A stretch of DNA of 64,000 nucleotides from Sphingomonas sp. BGYR3. Its GTDB lineage: Bacteria > Pseudomonadota > Alphaproteobacteria > Sphingomonadales > Sphingomonadaceae. Numbering within the stretch: the first letter of the stretch is position 1; every line of letters begins with the position of its first letter. This document shows, piece by piece, positions 8,249 to 16,800 of the stretch. Below the pieces are notes generated by a model. The model saw only the letters and a list, made by a program, of their open reading frames with translations. It was not told the DNA's origin and searched no databases. The stretch is from assembly GCF_025153455.1 (NCBI RefSeq), contig NZ_JANZNT010000001.1, forward strand, positions 1,808,001 through 1,872,000. Direction: 5' to 3'. Made by a program: the position numbers and the translations under genes.

Positions 8249-8714
8249 TCCGGCCGCCGGGGGACAACATGGGGCGGCGGCGCATTTTCGTGCGCTCGAA
8301 TCGCTCTATGCCGCCGCACCCATCAACCGGTTGTTCCTGTCGCGGCTGGAAATCCCGGAACTGGGCGTGGCGCGCATCCATTTCGAACTGGACGAACGCT
8401 ATTTCCACGCAGCCGGCGCAGCGCACGGCACCAGCTATTTCAAGATGCTGGACGACGCCGCCTTCTATGCCGCGAACAGCCGGGTCAGCGACCGCTTCCT
8501 GCTGACCACCAGCTTCAACCTGTTCTTCACCCGGCCGTTGCGAAAGGGGCCGGTGATTGCCGAGGGCCGCTGGATCAGCGGCGAACGGCGCGTCTATGTT
8601 GCCGACGCCCGCCTGATTGACGCTGATGGCGAGGAAGCGGCGCGGGGCACCGGCACGTTCATGCGGTCGCAGATCGCGCTGGCCACCCTTCCCGGCTATC
8701 GCCTTGCCGACTGA
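8229..8714 (+). CDS. PaaI-family hotdog-fold thioesterase
   Basis: 161 residues from ATG 8229 (a TTG directly before it is also in frame). The hotdog core HFELDERYFHAAGAAHGTSYFKMLDDAAFYAAN matches PaaI/YiiD-type thioesterases, and FLLTTSFNLFFTRP and RRVYVADARLIDADGEEAA form the remaining strands. Such enzymes hydrolyse acyl-CoA thioesters; the substrate is unknown. It overlaps the ptsN end by 20 bp and precedes the DUF1491 gene by one base. Confidence 0.82.
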   Translation: MPATPPDPAAGGQHGAAAHFRALESLYAAAPINRLFLSRLEIPELGVARIHFELDERYFHAAGAAHGTSYFKMLDDAAFYAANSRVSDRFLLTTSFNLFFTRPLRKGPVIAEGRWISGERRVYVADARLIDADGEEAARGTGTFMRSQIALATLPGYRLAD

Positions 8715-8715
8715 C

Positions 8716-9051
8716 ATGGCCCGGCTGACCGCCCAGTTCCGCGTCCAGGCGCTGGTCCGCCGGGTCCATGCCGCTGGCGGATCGGCGATGGTGCTGGCGC
8801 GCGGGGATGAAACGGCCGGCGCGCTGCTGATCATCGCGGGCGATCGCGGCACGGGCTGGCAATGTTTCGAACGCGGCCTCGATGCCACGGGCCATCCCGC
8901 TGCCATCGCCAGCGGCCCGGCCGATGCCGACGATTCTGCGCTTGCCGAATATTGGCAGCGACGGCGGCGAAACGATCCTGACCTCTGGGTGGTCGAGGTG
9001 GATGTCGCGCAGGCGGAACGGTTCGCCGCTGAAACGATCCTGTCGGGTTGA
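8716..9051 (+). CDS. DUF1491 family protein
   Basis: 111 residues from ATG 8716, one base after the preceding stop. VQALVRRVHAAGGSAMVLARGDETAGALLII is the conserved DUF1491 core, and a YWQRRRRNDPDLWVVE segment follows. DUF1491 proteins are small cytosolic alphaproteobacterial proteins of unknown function. The ATG is chosen because upstream in-frame codons run inside the thioesterase gene. The operon ends here: a 162-bp gap follows. Confidence 0.85.
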   Translation: MARLTAQFRVQALVRRVHAAGGSAMVLARGDETAGALLIIAGDRGTGWQCFERGLDATGHPAAIASGPADADDSALAEYWQRRRRNDPDLWVVEVDVAQAERFAAETILSG

Positions 9052-9155
9052 CATTCCGCAGTGCGAAATGGATAGGCCCGCGCAATGAATTCGCGTTGTG
9101 CTGGCCGGGGTGCGATCCCGCCAGTGACGCAGTCGGGGGGTTGCCCGGTTTCGTG

Positions 9156-9172
9156 GTTCCGGTGAACGGAAC
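9156..9172. promoter_or_regulatory. perfect dyad upstream of the SleB-type hydrolase
   Basis: GTTCCG-gtgaa-CGGAAC is a perfect 6-bp inverted repeat with a 5-bp spacer, 42 bp before the ATG of the cell-wall hydrolase gene. It lies in the 162-bp gap that probably holds that gene's promoter. A repressor or activator site is inferred; no regulator is identified. Confidence 0.35.
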
Positions 9173-9213
9173 AATGCGAAGCACGCGCTCTCACCGCACA
9201 TTGACAGTTTCGA

Positions 9214-9879
9214 ATGTCCTTTTCTGCCCGCGCGGCGATCTCGTCCGCGCTCCTCCTCGGCACCGCAATTCTGGGTGGTGCCTCAGTCCCCGGCCGGGCC
9301 GTCACCCCTGAAGCCGTCGTGGACAAACCCCTGCCCGTGACGGGCAGTCTTTCCCGCGAAGCCGTGCCCATGATGGGCCCTTCTGCCGAAATCGTGCAGC
9401 CGCTGCCGGCCGAAACGCCCGCTCCGGATGCCGATGATGCCACCGACGGCGCCGACGATCTGTCCTTCGACACGCTGGCCGCAGCCGTCGAGGCGCAGGA
9501 AACGCCCCGCGATCTGGACGAAGAGCTGCGCTGCCTCGCCACCGGCATCTATTTCGAGGCAAAGGGCGAGCCGCTGTCCGGCCAGCTTGCCGTTGCCAAG
9601 GTCATCCTGAACCGCACCGAATCGGGCCGGTTCCCCCGCAATGTGTGCAGCGTGCTGACCCAGCCGGGCCAGTTTTCGTTCGTGCGCGGCGGCCGGATGC
9701 CCAGCGTCAACACTGACAGCCGCAGCTGGCGCACCGCCGTCGCCGTGGCACAGGTGGCGACCGACGATCATTGGGCGAACCCGATGCCCGGCGCGCTCTA
9801 TTTCCATGCCCGCACCGTCTCGCCGGGCTGGCGTCTGGCGCGGCTCGGCGCGGTCGGCAATCACGTCTTTTATCGCTAA
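9214..9879 (+). CDS. SleB-family cell wall hydrolase (Hydrolase_2)
   Basis: 221 residues. The N-terminus MSFSARAAISSALLLGTAIL resembles a signal peptide or membrane anchor. A Pro/Asp-rich linker (about 35-105) leads to the C-terminal Hydrolase_2 domain: LRCLATGIYFEAKGEPLSGQ carries the catalytic Glu of SleB-type lytic enzymes, then VAKVILNRTES, QFSF and ALYFHARTVSPGW. It is predicted to cleave peptidoglycan in the periplasm. In alphaproteobacteria this family acts in envelope remodelling, not spore germination. A short hairpin follows the stop. Confidence 0.9.
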   Translation: MSFSARAAISSALLLGTAILGGASVPGRAVTPEAVVDKPLPVTGSLSREAVPMMGPSAEIVQPLPAETPAPDADDATDGADDLSFDTLAAAVEAQETPRDLDEELRCLATGIYFEAKGEPLSGQLAVAKVILNRTESGRFPRNVCSVLTQPGQFSFVRGGRMPSVNTDSRSWRTAVAVAQVATDDHWANPMPGALYFHARTVSPGWRLARLGAVGNHVFYR

Positions 9880-9886
9880 GGCGTTG

Positions 9887-9901
9887 CTGACCTCTGGTCA
9901 G
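9887..9901 (+). terminator. short hairpin after the cell wall hydrolase gene
   Basis: CTGACC-TCT-GGTCAG, a 6-bp stem with a 3-nt loop, lies 8 bases past the stop and is followed by the T-rich TGTTCCAATTTTGTTC. A weak terminator is possible, but the T-rich part is also the SOS box of the next gene. Confidence 0.4.
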
Positions 9902-9902
9902 T

Positions 9903-9917
9903 GTTCCAATTTTGTTC
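9903..9917 (+). promoter_or_regulatory. LexA (SOS) box upstream of mmcB
   Basis: GTTC-CAATTTT-GTTC is an exact match to the alphaproteobacterial LexA operator GTTC-N7-GTTC. It ends 12 bp before the mmcB start codon. MmcB is damage-inducible in Caulobacter, so LexA repression of this gene is well supported. Confidence 0.85.
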
Positions 9918-9929
9918 TAGTCATGGGCG

Positions 9930-10433
9930 ATGCGTAGCGTATCGTCGCCCCTGACAGACACTCCGGCCGCCGACCCCCCGTTGGCGGCCGGGGTTGCTCG
10001 CGGTGTGACGCGGCTGTTCCTCAATCACGATCTGGCGACGCTGGGCGAGGTTTCGTTGCCCGGCGGGCGGCGTGCCGATCTGATGGCGGTCGATTCGCGG
10101 GGCGGCATCGTGATTGTCGAGATCAAGGTCAGCCGGGCCGATCTGCTCGGCGACGGAAAATGGCCGGATTACCTCTGCTGTTGCGACCGCTTCTACTGGG
10201 CCGTGCCTGCCGGTTTCGATCTGTCGCCGCTGATGGGCGATGCGTTCCTGCCGGAACGCACCGGCATCATCGTGGCCGACCGCTATGGCGCGGCGATTGT
10301 CAGAGAGGCGCACAGCGTCCCCCTGGCCGCTGCCACGCGCAGGAAACTGACGCTCGGCTTTGCCCGCCGGGCCGCCCGGCGGGTCACCGCGCTGATCGAC
10401 CCCGACGCCCCGGCCGTCGAAACGCTGGGGTGA
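9930..10433 (+). CDS. mmcB: MmcB family DNA repair protein
   Basis: 167 residues. The core has a PD-(D/E)XK nuclease-like arrangement: RRADLMAVDSRGGIVIVEIKVSRADLLGDGKW, with Asp and the E-x-K pair, then CDRFYWAVP. MmcB is needed for survival of mitomycin C and other damage in Caulobacter. The gene stands alone, with an exact LexA box immediately upstream, and converges on the ankyrin gene. No leader of note; the start is fixed by the close SOS box. Confidence 0.92.
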   Translation: MRSVSSPLTDTPAADPPLAAGVARGVTRLFLNHDLATLGEVSLPGGRRADLMAVDSRGGIVIVEIKVSRADLLGDGKWPDYLCCCDRFYWAVPAGFDLSPLMGDAFLPERTGIIVADRYGAAIVREAHSVPLAAATRRKLTLGFARRAARRVTALIDPDAPAVETLG

Positions 10434-10453
10434 TCGCCCCTGCCCTTGCCCGA

Positions 10454-11053
10454 TCAGCCGGTGGGGCCGGAAACCGCCGCCGCCTTGGGCTTGGGCGCCG
10501 TTTCGATCAGCCGCAACAGCACCGGGTTGCGCGAATCGCTCTTGGCATAATCGCGCGCAGAACTGCCCGACATGTTGTCGGTCTTGTCCGGATCGGCCCC
10601 CGCTGCCAGCAACGTGCGAACCATGTCGACATTGCGCAGCTGCACCGCCCGGATCAGCGGCGTTTCGCCGCGGGCATTGCCCTGATTGAAATTGGCCTTG
10701 TACCGGACCAGCACGTCGATCGCCTCGGGAAAGTTCTGCTCCACCGCCAGCATCGCGGCCGTATTGCCCTGCCCGTCCTGCACGTTCGGATTGCCGCCAT
10801 TCGCGAGCAACAGCCGGACGAACAGCAGGTTGCGCTTCTTGACCGCGATGTGCAGCCCGGCCTCACCCGTCGACCGGTCGCGCGTGTCGATGATGCGCTG
10901 CCCCGGCTGGCCCAGGATTTCGCGGACCTTGCCCAGCTCGCCATCCCGAACGGCTTCCAGAAACTGATGGCTTTTCGACGTTTGCTGTGCGGCAACGGGG
11001 GCGGCAGCCGCGATCGCCACCATGACCGGGGCGGCGAAATGGATCCAACGCAT
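10454..11053 (-). CDS. exported ankyrin-repeat protein
   Basis: 199 residues. A clear signal peptide (MRWIHFAAPVMVAIAAAAPVAAQQ, predicted cleavage after AQ or AA near 22) is followed by about four ankyrin repeats from residue 28 to 175: EAVRDGELGKVREIL, EAGLHIAVKKRNLLFVRLLL, NTAAMLAVEQNFPEAIDVLV, ETPLIRAVQLRNVDMVRTLL. Ankyrin repeats are protein-binding; a periplasmic partner is inferred but not identifiable. It is divergent from the SCO gene (64 bp apart) and convergent with mmcB. Confidence 0.85.
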   Translation of the reverse strand: MRWIHFAAPVMVAIAAAAPVAAQQTSKSHQFLEAVRDGELGKVREILGQPGQRIIDTRDRSTGEAGLHIAVKKRNLLFVRLLLANGGNPNVQDGQGNTAAMLAVEQNFPEAIDVLVRYKANFNQGNARGETPLIRAVQLRNVDMVRTLLAAGADPDKTDNMSGSSARDYAKSDSRNPVLLRLIETAPKPKAAAVSGPTG

Positions 11054-11117
11054 CTATTCAGACTCTCAACCGATGACCTTGAGTTCGCGTCCCTATCAGA
11101 TCATGGCTGATCGCACC

Positions 11118-11705
11118 ATGAATCAAGCCCCGTTTCGCACCGCCCTGTTCGCCCTCGCGCTCGGCCTTGCCGCGTGCAGCCAGCCCAGCCAGTCCCCCCC
11201 GCTGGAAGGGGCCAGGATCGGCGGCCCCTTCGCCCTGACCGGCGCTGACGGCCGCACCGTGCGCGACACTGATTTCGCGGGCAAATACCGCATCGTCTAT
11301 TTCGGCTATACCTATTGCCCCGATGTCTGCCCGGTCGACATGGCCAATATCGGTCAGGGGGTGAAGCTGTTGGCAAAGTCTGATCCGGATGCCGCATCGC
11401 GCGTCGTGCCGATCTTCATCTCGATCGACCCCGCCCGCGATACGCCCGAAGTGGTCGGCAAATTCGCCGCCAATTTCGGCGACACCGTCGTCGGGCTGAC
11501 AGGGACGCCGGAACAGATCGCCGCCGTCGCCAAAAGCTATGCCGCCATCTATTCCAAGGAAGGCGATCCCAAGGCGAAGGATTATCTGATGAGCCACACC
11601 AACATCGCCTATCTGATGGGCCCGGATGGCAAGCCGATCGCGCTCCTGCCCGCCGAACAATCGGGGCAGGCCGTAGCGGACGAGCTGGGCAAATGGGTGA
11701 AATGA
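11118..11705 (+). CDS. SCO1/SenC family copper lipoprotein
   Basis: 195 residues from ATG 11118, which starts a lipoprotein signal ending LGLAAC (Cys20); ATG 11103 would add five residues. The thioredoxin-like fold carries the copper-binding CPDVCP (Cys67, Cys71) and His160 in LMSHTNIAYLMG. SCO proteins deliver copper to, or reduce, the CuA centre of cytochrome oxidase, on the outer face of the inner membrane. Downstream ycgN overlaps by 4 bases. Confidence 0.93.
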   Translation: MNQAPFRTALFALALGLAACSQPSQSPPLEGARIGGPFALTGADGRTVRDTDFAGKYRIVYFGYTYCPDVCPVDMANIGQGVKLLAKSDPDAASRVVPIFISIDPARDTPEVVGKFAANFGDTVVGLTGTPEQIAAVAKSYAAIYSKEGDPKAKDYLMSHTNIAYLMGPDGKPIALLPAEQSGQAVADELGKWVK

Positions 11706-12139
11706 CCGGCGACCGCTTCTGGGAAGACCGGCCGCTCGACCAGCTTGACCGCGCGCAGTGGGAGGCGCTGTGCGACGGTTGCGGCAAATGCTGCCTGCAC
11801 AAGCTGGAGGACGAGGATAGCGGTGTCCTCTACGCCACCAATGTCGCGTGCAAATTGCTCGACCGCAAACAGGGACAGTGCACCGATTATCGCAATCGCC
11901 GCGCTTATGTGCCCGAATGTGTCCGGCTCAGCGCGGCCAATGTCGATCGCATCGAATGGCTGCCCCGCACCTGCGCCTATCGCCTGCGCGCGGCGGGCGA
12001 ACCGCTGCCCGAATGGCATTATCTGGTCTGCGGCGATCGGGAAGCGGTGCACCGCGCCGGCGAATCGACGCGCGGCTGGACGGTATCCGAACTGGATGTC
12101 GGCGATCTCGAACATCATCTGGTCGATCGCGAACTGTGA
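11702..12139 (+). CDS. YcgN/YkgJ-type cysteine cluster protein (UPF0260)
   Basis: 145 residues from ATG 11702 (ATGA overlap with the SCO gene); an ATG at 11693 adds three residues. Conserved cysteines: LCDGCGKCCLHK, VACKLLD, QCTDY, PECVRL, TCAYR and LVCGD, the spacing expected of this zinc/iron cluster family. The biochemical role is unknown. It sits between sco and a YgjP-type peptidase in a coupled three-gene operon. Confidence 0.9.
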   Translation: MTGDRFWEDRPLDQLDRAQWEALCDGCGKCCLHKLEDEDSGVLYATNVACKLLDRKQGQCTDYRNRRAYVPECVRLSAANVDRIEWLPRTCAYRLRAAGEPLPEWHYLVCGDREAVHRAGESTRGWTVSELDVGDLEHHLVDREL

Positions 12140-12804
12140 CCGCCGCCATTCAGGTGCGGCGCCATCCCCGTGCCCGGCGCATGAAGCTGGCGGTCGATCC
12201 GCTCGACGGCACCGTCACCCTCACCCTGCCGCCCCGCGCGGCCCTGGCCCCGGCGCTCGCCTGGGCACAGGGGCAACAGGGCTGGATCGCCGCGCAACAG
12301 GCGCGGGTACAGGGGACGCTGGCCATCGCCGACGGCACGCGCCTGTCGCTTGAGGGGGCAGAGGTCACCATCCGCTGGACCGGCCCGCGCCGTCATGCCC
12401 CGGAACTGGCCGATGGCGTGCTCGGCTGTGGCGGCCCGCCCGAACGAACGGGCGCGCGCGTGCTCCGCTGGCTACAGGATCGGGCTCTGCTTCGGCTCAG
12501 CGAGGATACTGCCAATTATGCCGCTCGCGCGGGCGTCCATGTCGCCGGGGTCGGCATCGGCGATCCCCGCCGCCGCTGGGGCAGCTGTGCGTCCAGCGGC
12601 ATGATCCGCTATAGCTGGCGGCTGATCCTTGCCCCGCCCGATGTGCGCCGCGCGGTTGCCGCGCACGAGGTGGCGCATCGCCTGCACATGAACCACGGCC
12701 CGGCCTTTCACCGGGCGTGGGAGGCGCTGTACGGCACCGATCCCGCCCCTGCCATGGCCTGGCTGCGCCGCAACGGGCGGCACCTGCACCGGATTACGGC
12801 CTGA
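12136..12804 (+). CDS. YgjP-like M48-related metallopeptidase (DUF45)
   Basis: 222 residues from GTG 12136, overlapping the ycgN stop (GTGA); this start yields the family opening IQVRRHPRARRMKLAV. The zinc site is HEVAH (His177, His181) with LHMNHGPAFHRAW downstream, and RRWGSCASSGMIRYSWRLIL is the conserved block preceding it. YgjP proteins are predicted cytosolic metalloproteases related to SprT; the substrate is unknown. The gene converges on PBP1A with a 3-bp gap. Confidence 0.88.
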   Translation: MTAAIQVRRHPRARRMKLAVDPLDGTVTLTLPPRAALAPALAWAQGQQGWIAAQQARVQGTLAIADGTRLSLEGAEVTIRWTGPRRHAPELADGVLGCGGPPERTGARVLRWLQDRALLRLSEDTANYAARAGVHVAGVGIGDPRRRWGSCASSGMIRYSWRLILAPPDVRRAVAAHEVAHRLHMNHGPAFHRAWEALYGTDPAPAMAWLRRNGRHLHRITA

Positions 12805-12807
12805 TCG

Positions 12808-14958
12808 TCATTCCTCGCCGGTCGGCGGGCGCTGCGTCGGGCGGGCGACCGGCGGCGGCTCGCGATATCGGGGCTGCGGCTGGGGTGTCGGCACGGTCGT
12901 GATGATGCGCTGCGGACCCGGCGCGGGTTCGCGCGCTGGCCGCTGTTCCCCGCCCGTCCCCTTGGTCGCCCGGTCCAGGAAATCGTCGAAACTCTCGTCC
13001 TGCTGCGGGCCGGGCTGCCGGTCGTCGCCGGGATAGCCGGACCCGGCCCCCTCGCCCACCGGATTACCGTCCTCATCCACGAAACTGCCATTGTCCGGCG
13101 ATCCGTAATAGGATTCGGCATCCGGTTCGGTCTGCCATTCGGGCAGCGTGACTTCGGTGGCAAAGGGGACGACGGGCCGGTTGGCAACGGCGGGCTTCAT
13201 GAACGAGGCAAAGGCGCGGGCGGGCGCCGTCCCCCCCTGCAACCCGTTGACGGCGCGCGCATCGTCGCGGCCCATCCATACCCCGGTCGTCAGCCCGCTG
13301 GAAAAGCCCAGGAACCATCCATCCTTGTTGGAACTGGTCGTCCCGGTCTTGCCGGCCACCGGCCGGCCGATCTGCGCTGCCTTGCCGGTGCCGGTGTTGA
13401 CCGCGGTCTGCAACAGGTCGGTCATCTGCGCCGCGACGAACGGGGCGACCAGCACGCGCGACGTATCCACTTCCTGGGAATAGATGGTGACGCCGTTCGC
13501 GGTCACGCGCGTGATGCCATATGGGGCGACGGCCACGCCGTTCTGCGCCACCGATGCAAAGGCGCGCGTCATGTCGATCAGGCGCACGTCGGCGGTGCCC
13601 AGCACCATGGCGGGCTGGGTATTGATCGGCGACGTGACCCCGAACCGGCGGGCCATGTCCGCGACGGTGCCAAAGCCGACTTCCTCGCCCAGCTTGGCGG
13701 CGATGGTGTTCAGTGAATAGGCAAAGGCGGTGCGCAGCGTCACGTCGCCCACAAACCGGCCATTGCTGTTGCGCGGGCTCCATCCGTTGATGGTGACGGG
13801 TTCGTCCACCACCATGTCGTCGGGCTTGTACCCCGCCTCCAGCGCGGCAAGATAGACGAACAGCTTGAACGCCGACCCCGATTGCCGCTGCGCCTGGGTC
13901 GCGCGGTTGTAGATGGAGGTGACGTAATCGGTGCCGCCCACCATGGCCCGCACCGCGCCGTCCGAATCGAGCGAAACCAGTGCACCCTGCGCCCCGCGGG
14001 GCACGTTGCGGTCGATCGCTTCGTCCGCCGCGCGCTGCATGTTCAGGTCGATGGTCGTCCACACCTCCAGCGGCGCCTCGCGTTCGTCGATCAGCAGTTC
14101 CAGCTGCGGCAACGCCCAGTCGGTGAAATAACGCACGCTGTTCTCGCGCGGCTGCGGGATCAGCCGCACCTCGCTGGGCGTGGTCGCATTGGCCTCTGCC
14201 TGACTGATCGCGCCGGTTTCGACCATCAGGTCCAGGACAACCCCGGCCCGGCCCACCGCCGCCTCTGCATCGGCGGACGGGGAATAACGGGACGGCGCCT
14301 TGACCAGCCCGGCGATCACCGCCGCCTCGCCCAGCGACAATTCGGTGGCGGGATGGCCAAAGAACCGCCGCGACGCCGCATCGATGCCATAGGCGCCGCC
14401 GCCGAAATAGACCTTGTTCAGGTACAGCTCCAGGATCTGTTCCTTGCTGAACTTGCGCTCCAGCGCCAGCGCCAGCACCATTTCCTGCAGTTTGCGGCTG
14501 ACATCATATTTGTTGGACAGGAATATCGTCCGCGCCACCTGCTGCGTGATGGTGGACGCGCCCTGCAACCGGCGGCCATTGCCCCAATTGTCCCAGGCGA
14601 ATTTGGCGATGCGCGCCAGTGCGACCGGATCGACGCCGGGATGGTTTTCGAACCGGCGATCCTCCACCGCAATCATCGCCTCGCGCATCGGGCGCGGGAT
14701 CTGGTCGTGCGGGATCCATTCGCCATAGCTGGGGCCAAGCGACAGGATCACCGATCCGTCCGCCGCGCGCACGCGGATCATCTGGCCATTGGGCGATGAT
14801 TTCAGCGCCTCGTAACTCGGCAGCGATGCCCGCGCGGAATAAACGGCGATGATCAGCGCGATCAGCGCGGCGATGCCGATGGCCGCACCGATGCCGACCG
14901 CCCACAGCAAGATGCGCCGCCAGCGGGAAGGATTTGCCGATGTCTTGCGCTTTACCAT
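12808..14958 (-). CDS. PBP1A family bifunctional penicillin-binding protein
   Basis: 716 residues from ATG 14958; an upstream ATG (14994) would add 12. One membrane helix (about 16-40) leads to the GT51 glycosyltransferase with catalytic EDRRF (Glu99-Asp100) and ASTITQQVARTIF (134-147). The transpeptidase has SxxK in SGSAFK (Ser362), SLN (415-417) and KTGTT (537-541). The tail from about 590 is Pro/Asp/Gly-rich and low-complexity. It polymerises and cross-links peptidoglycan at the inner membrane. The gene appears monocistronic, with msrB 63 bp upstream on the same strand. Confidence 0.96.
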   Translation of the reverse strand: MVKRKTSANPSRWRRILLWAVGIGAAIGIAALIALIIAVYSARASLPSYEALKSSPNGQMIRVRAADGSVILSLGPSYGEWIPHDQIPRPMREAMIAVEDRRFENHPGVDPVALARIAKFAWDNWGNGRRLQGASTITQQVARTIFLSNKYDVSRKLQEMVLALALERKFSKEQILELYLNKVYFGGGAYGIDAASRRFFGHPATELSLGEAAVIAGLVKAPSRYSPSADAEAAVGRAGVVLDLMVETGAISQAEANATTPSEVRLIPQPRENSVRYFTDWALPQLELLIDEREAPLEVWTTIDLNMQRAADEAIDRNVPRGAQGALVSLDSDGAVRAMVGGTDYVTSIYNRATQAQRQSGSAFKLFVYLAALEAGYKPDDMVVDEPVTINGWSPRNSNGRFVGDVTLRTAFAYSLNTIAAKLGEEVGFGTVADMARRFGVTSPINTQPAMVLGTADVRLIDMTRAFASVAQNGVAVAPYGITRVTANGVTIYSQEVDTSRVLVAPFVAAQMTDLLQTAVNTGTGKAAQIGRPVAGKTGTTSSNKDGWFLGFSSGLTTGVWMGRDDARAVNGLQGGTAPARAFASFMKPAVANRPVVPFATEVTLPEWQTEPDAESYYGSPDNGSFVDEDGNPVGEGAGSGYPGDDRQPGPQQDESFDDFLDRATKGTGGEQRPAREPAPGPQRIITTVPTPQPQPRYREPPPVARPTQRPPTGEE

Positions 14959-15021
14959 GGATGACGCGGTGAATAGGCCGCGCGCGGGCGGCAAACAAGC
15001 GCCCTTTCGGGCACCATGACG

Positions 15022-15423
15022 TCAGTCCGCGTCGCGCGGCCGGAATTCCAGTGCGACGGAGTTGATGCAATAACGCAGGCCCGTGGGCGGCGGGCCGTCG
15101 GGGAACACATGGCCCTGATGCCCGTCGCACCGCGCACAGACACATTCCACCCGCACCATGCCATGGCTGGTGTCGCGATGATTGGTCAGCGCGTCCTCGG
15201 TGATCGGCTGGGTAAAGCTGGGCCAGCCCGATCCGCTGTCATATTTGTCGGCGCTGTCGAACAAGGGCTGGCCGCACCCGGCACAGACATAGATGCCATC
15301 GCCCTTGTTGTCGGTCAGCGCGCCGGCAAAGGCCCGCTCGGTCCCCGCCTGACGCAGCACCTGATAGGCGGCGGGGGACAGGCGATCGCGCCATTCGGCA
15401 TCGGACAGGATCAGTTTTTCCAT
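15022..15423 (-). CDS. msrB: peptide-methionine (R)-S-oxide reductase
   Basis: 133 residues from ATG 15423. The zinc site is CAGC (47, 50) and CARC (96, 99); the catalytic Cys119 lies in [22 protein letters not shown] is the substrate loop. It reduces methionine-R-sulfoxide in proteins. There is no signal peptide, so it is cytosolic, unlike the msrA at 22.9 kb, which has one. A divergent MFS gene starts 84 bp away. Confidence 0.97.
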   Translation of the reverse strand: MEKLILSDAEWRDRLSPAAYQVLRQAGTERAFAGALTDNKGDGIYVCAGCGQPLFDSADKYDSGSGWPSFTQPITEDALTNHRDTSHGMVRVECVCARCDGHQGHVFPDGPPPTGLRYCINSVALEFRPRDAD

Positions 15424-15507
15424 AGGGGCGATGTGTGGTGCCGCACGTGGATCGTCAATCGTCCGCCGCGCTTGTATTCGCACGCTCGGCGGTTCATCGA
15501 CAGGGTC

Positions 15508-16797
15508 ATGCACAGCCGAAAGGGGCAGATCGACCGCGATTTCGCGCTGCTGTTCGCCGTGATGCTGGTCATCGCGGCGGGCAATACCGCGCTGCAATCG
15601 GTGTTGCCCGCGCTCGGCCGCTCGCTGGGTGTGGCGGACAGCGCGGTTGCGGCGGCCTTTTCCGTCTCGGCGCTGCTCTGGGTGGTGGCGGCGCCGTTCT
15701 GGGCGCGGCGGGCCGACCGGCAGGGGCGCCGGGCGATGGTGCTGCTCGGCATCTGGGGCTTTACCGCCTCGATCCTCGTCTGCGGCCTGTTCCTGATGGC
15801 CGGGATCAACGGCTGGATCGCGCCGGTCACTGCCTTTGTCTTCTTTGTCGGCGGGCGGCTGATCTACGGGATGTTCGGCGCGGCGGCCCCGCCGGCGGTG
15901 CAGGCCATCGTCGCCGCGCGCACCAGCCGCGCGGATCGCACCCGCGCGCTCGCCCTGATCGGTTCCGCCTTTGGCCTTGGCACCATCCTTGGCCCGGCCT
16001 TTGCGCCCTATCTCGTCCTCGGGTCCGTCGGCGGCGTGGAAATCGGCCTTTCCGGTCCGGCCTTCATGTTCGCGCTGGTCGGCGCGGTCGTCGGGCTGAC
16101 GGTCATGCGCCTGCTGCCGGTTCAGGGGATGGGCGATCCCGCGGCAAAGGGCGCGGCCAACAGCTATCCCAGCATCGGCGGACAAAGCTCGGGCGCGGCC
16201 GTCACCGCCGCGCTGGCCGATGCGGGGGAACAGCTCGGCTATTTCGATCCGCGCATCCGCATCTGGACGATCATCGGCCTGGTCGCCGGCCATGCCCAGG
16301 CCATGGCCGGACAGGCCATCGGCTTCCTGATCATCGACCGGCTGGCGCTGGCGCCCTCGGCGGCGCTGGAACCGACCGGCATCGTCCTGATGATGGGGGC
16401 GGGGGCTGCGCTGCTGGTGCAATGGGGGATCATCCCCATCCTCAACCTGTCGCCCCGCGCGCTGGTGCTGTGGGGCAGCCTGCTGGCCGCCATTGGCTGT
16501 GCGTGGATCGCGCTGGCCAATGGCCTTTATCCCATCGCCACCGGCTTTGCCCTCGCCTCGATGGGATTCGGTTTTGTCCGGCCGGGCTTCACCGCCGGTG
16601 CCTCGCTGGCGGTGGGCGCATCGGCACAGGGATCAGTGGCTGGCAAGGTCACGTCGATCAACGGCGCGGCCTTTGTCCTTGGCCCATCGATCGGGGTGGC
16701 GATGTACGAGCTATGGCGGCCGCTGCCCTATGGCGTTGCGGCCGCCGCGCTGCTCCTGCTGCTCGGCTATGCGCTCATCCAGTTCCGCCGGGCCTAG
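15508..16797 (+). CDS. MFS transporter
   Basis: 429 residues from ATG 15508. Twelve hydrophobic segments are visible, with the MFS loop motif [16 protein letters not shown] after helix 2 and a [19 protein letters not shown] helix 5 motif. A hydrophilic loop of about 50 residues ([17 protein letters not shown]) splits the two halves. Architecture resembles drug/metabolite efflux MFS proteins; the substrate cannot be told. It is convergent with the CDC48-like gene, 3 bp apart. Confidence 0.88.
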   Translation: MHSRKGQIDRDFALLFAVMLVIAAGNTALQSVLPALGRSLGVADSAVAAAFSVSALLWVVAAPFWARRADRQGRRAMVLLGIWGFTASILVCGLFLMAGINGWIAPVTAFVFFVGGRLIYGMFGAAAPPAVQAIVAARTSRADRTRALALIGSAFGLGTILGPAFAPYLVLGSVGGVEIGLSGPAFMFALVGAVVGLTVMRLLPVQGMGDPAAKGAANSYPSIGGQSSGAAVTAALADAGEQLGYFDPRIRIWTIIGLVAGHAQAMAGQAIGFLIIDRLALAPSAALEPTGIVLMMGAGAALLVQWGIIPILNLSPRALVLWGSLLAAIGCAWIALANGLYPIATGFALASMGFGFVRPGFTAGASLAVGASAQGSVAGKVTSINGAAFVLGPSIGVAMYELWRPLPYGVAAAALLLLLGYALIQFRRA

Positions 16798-16800
16798 CGC

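Noticed and set aside
9202..9207. TTGACA as the -35 of the SleB-type gene
   Set aside because: It ends 7 bp before the ATG, so the start site would fall inside the coding sequence.
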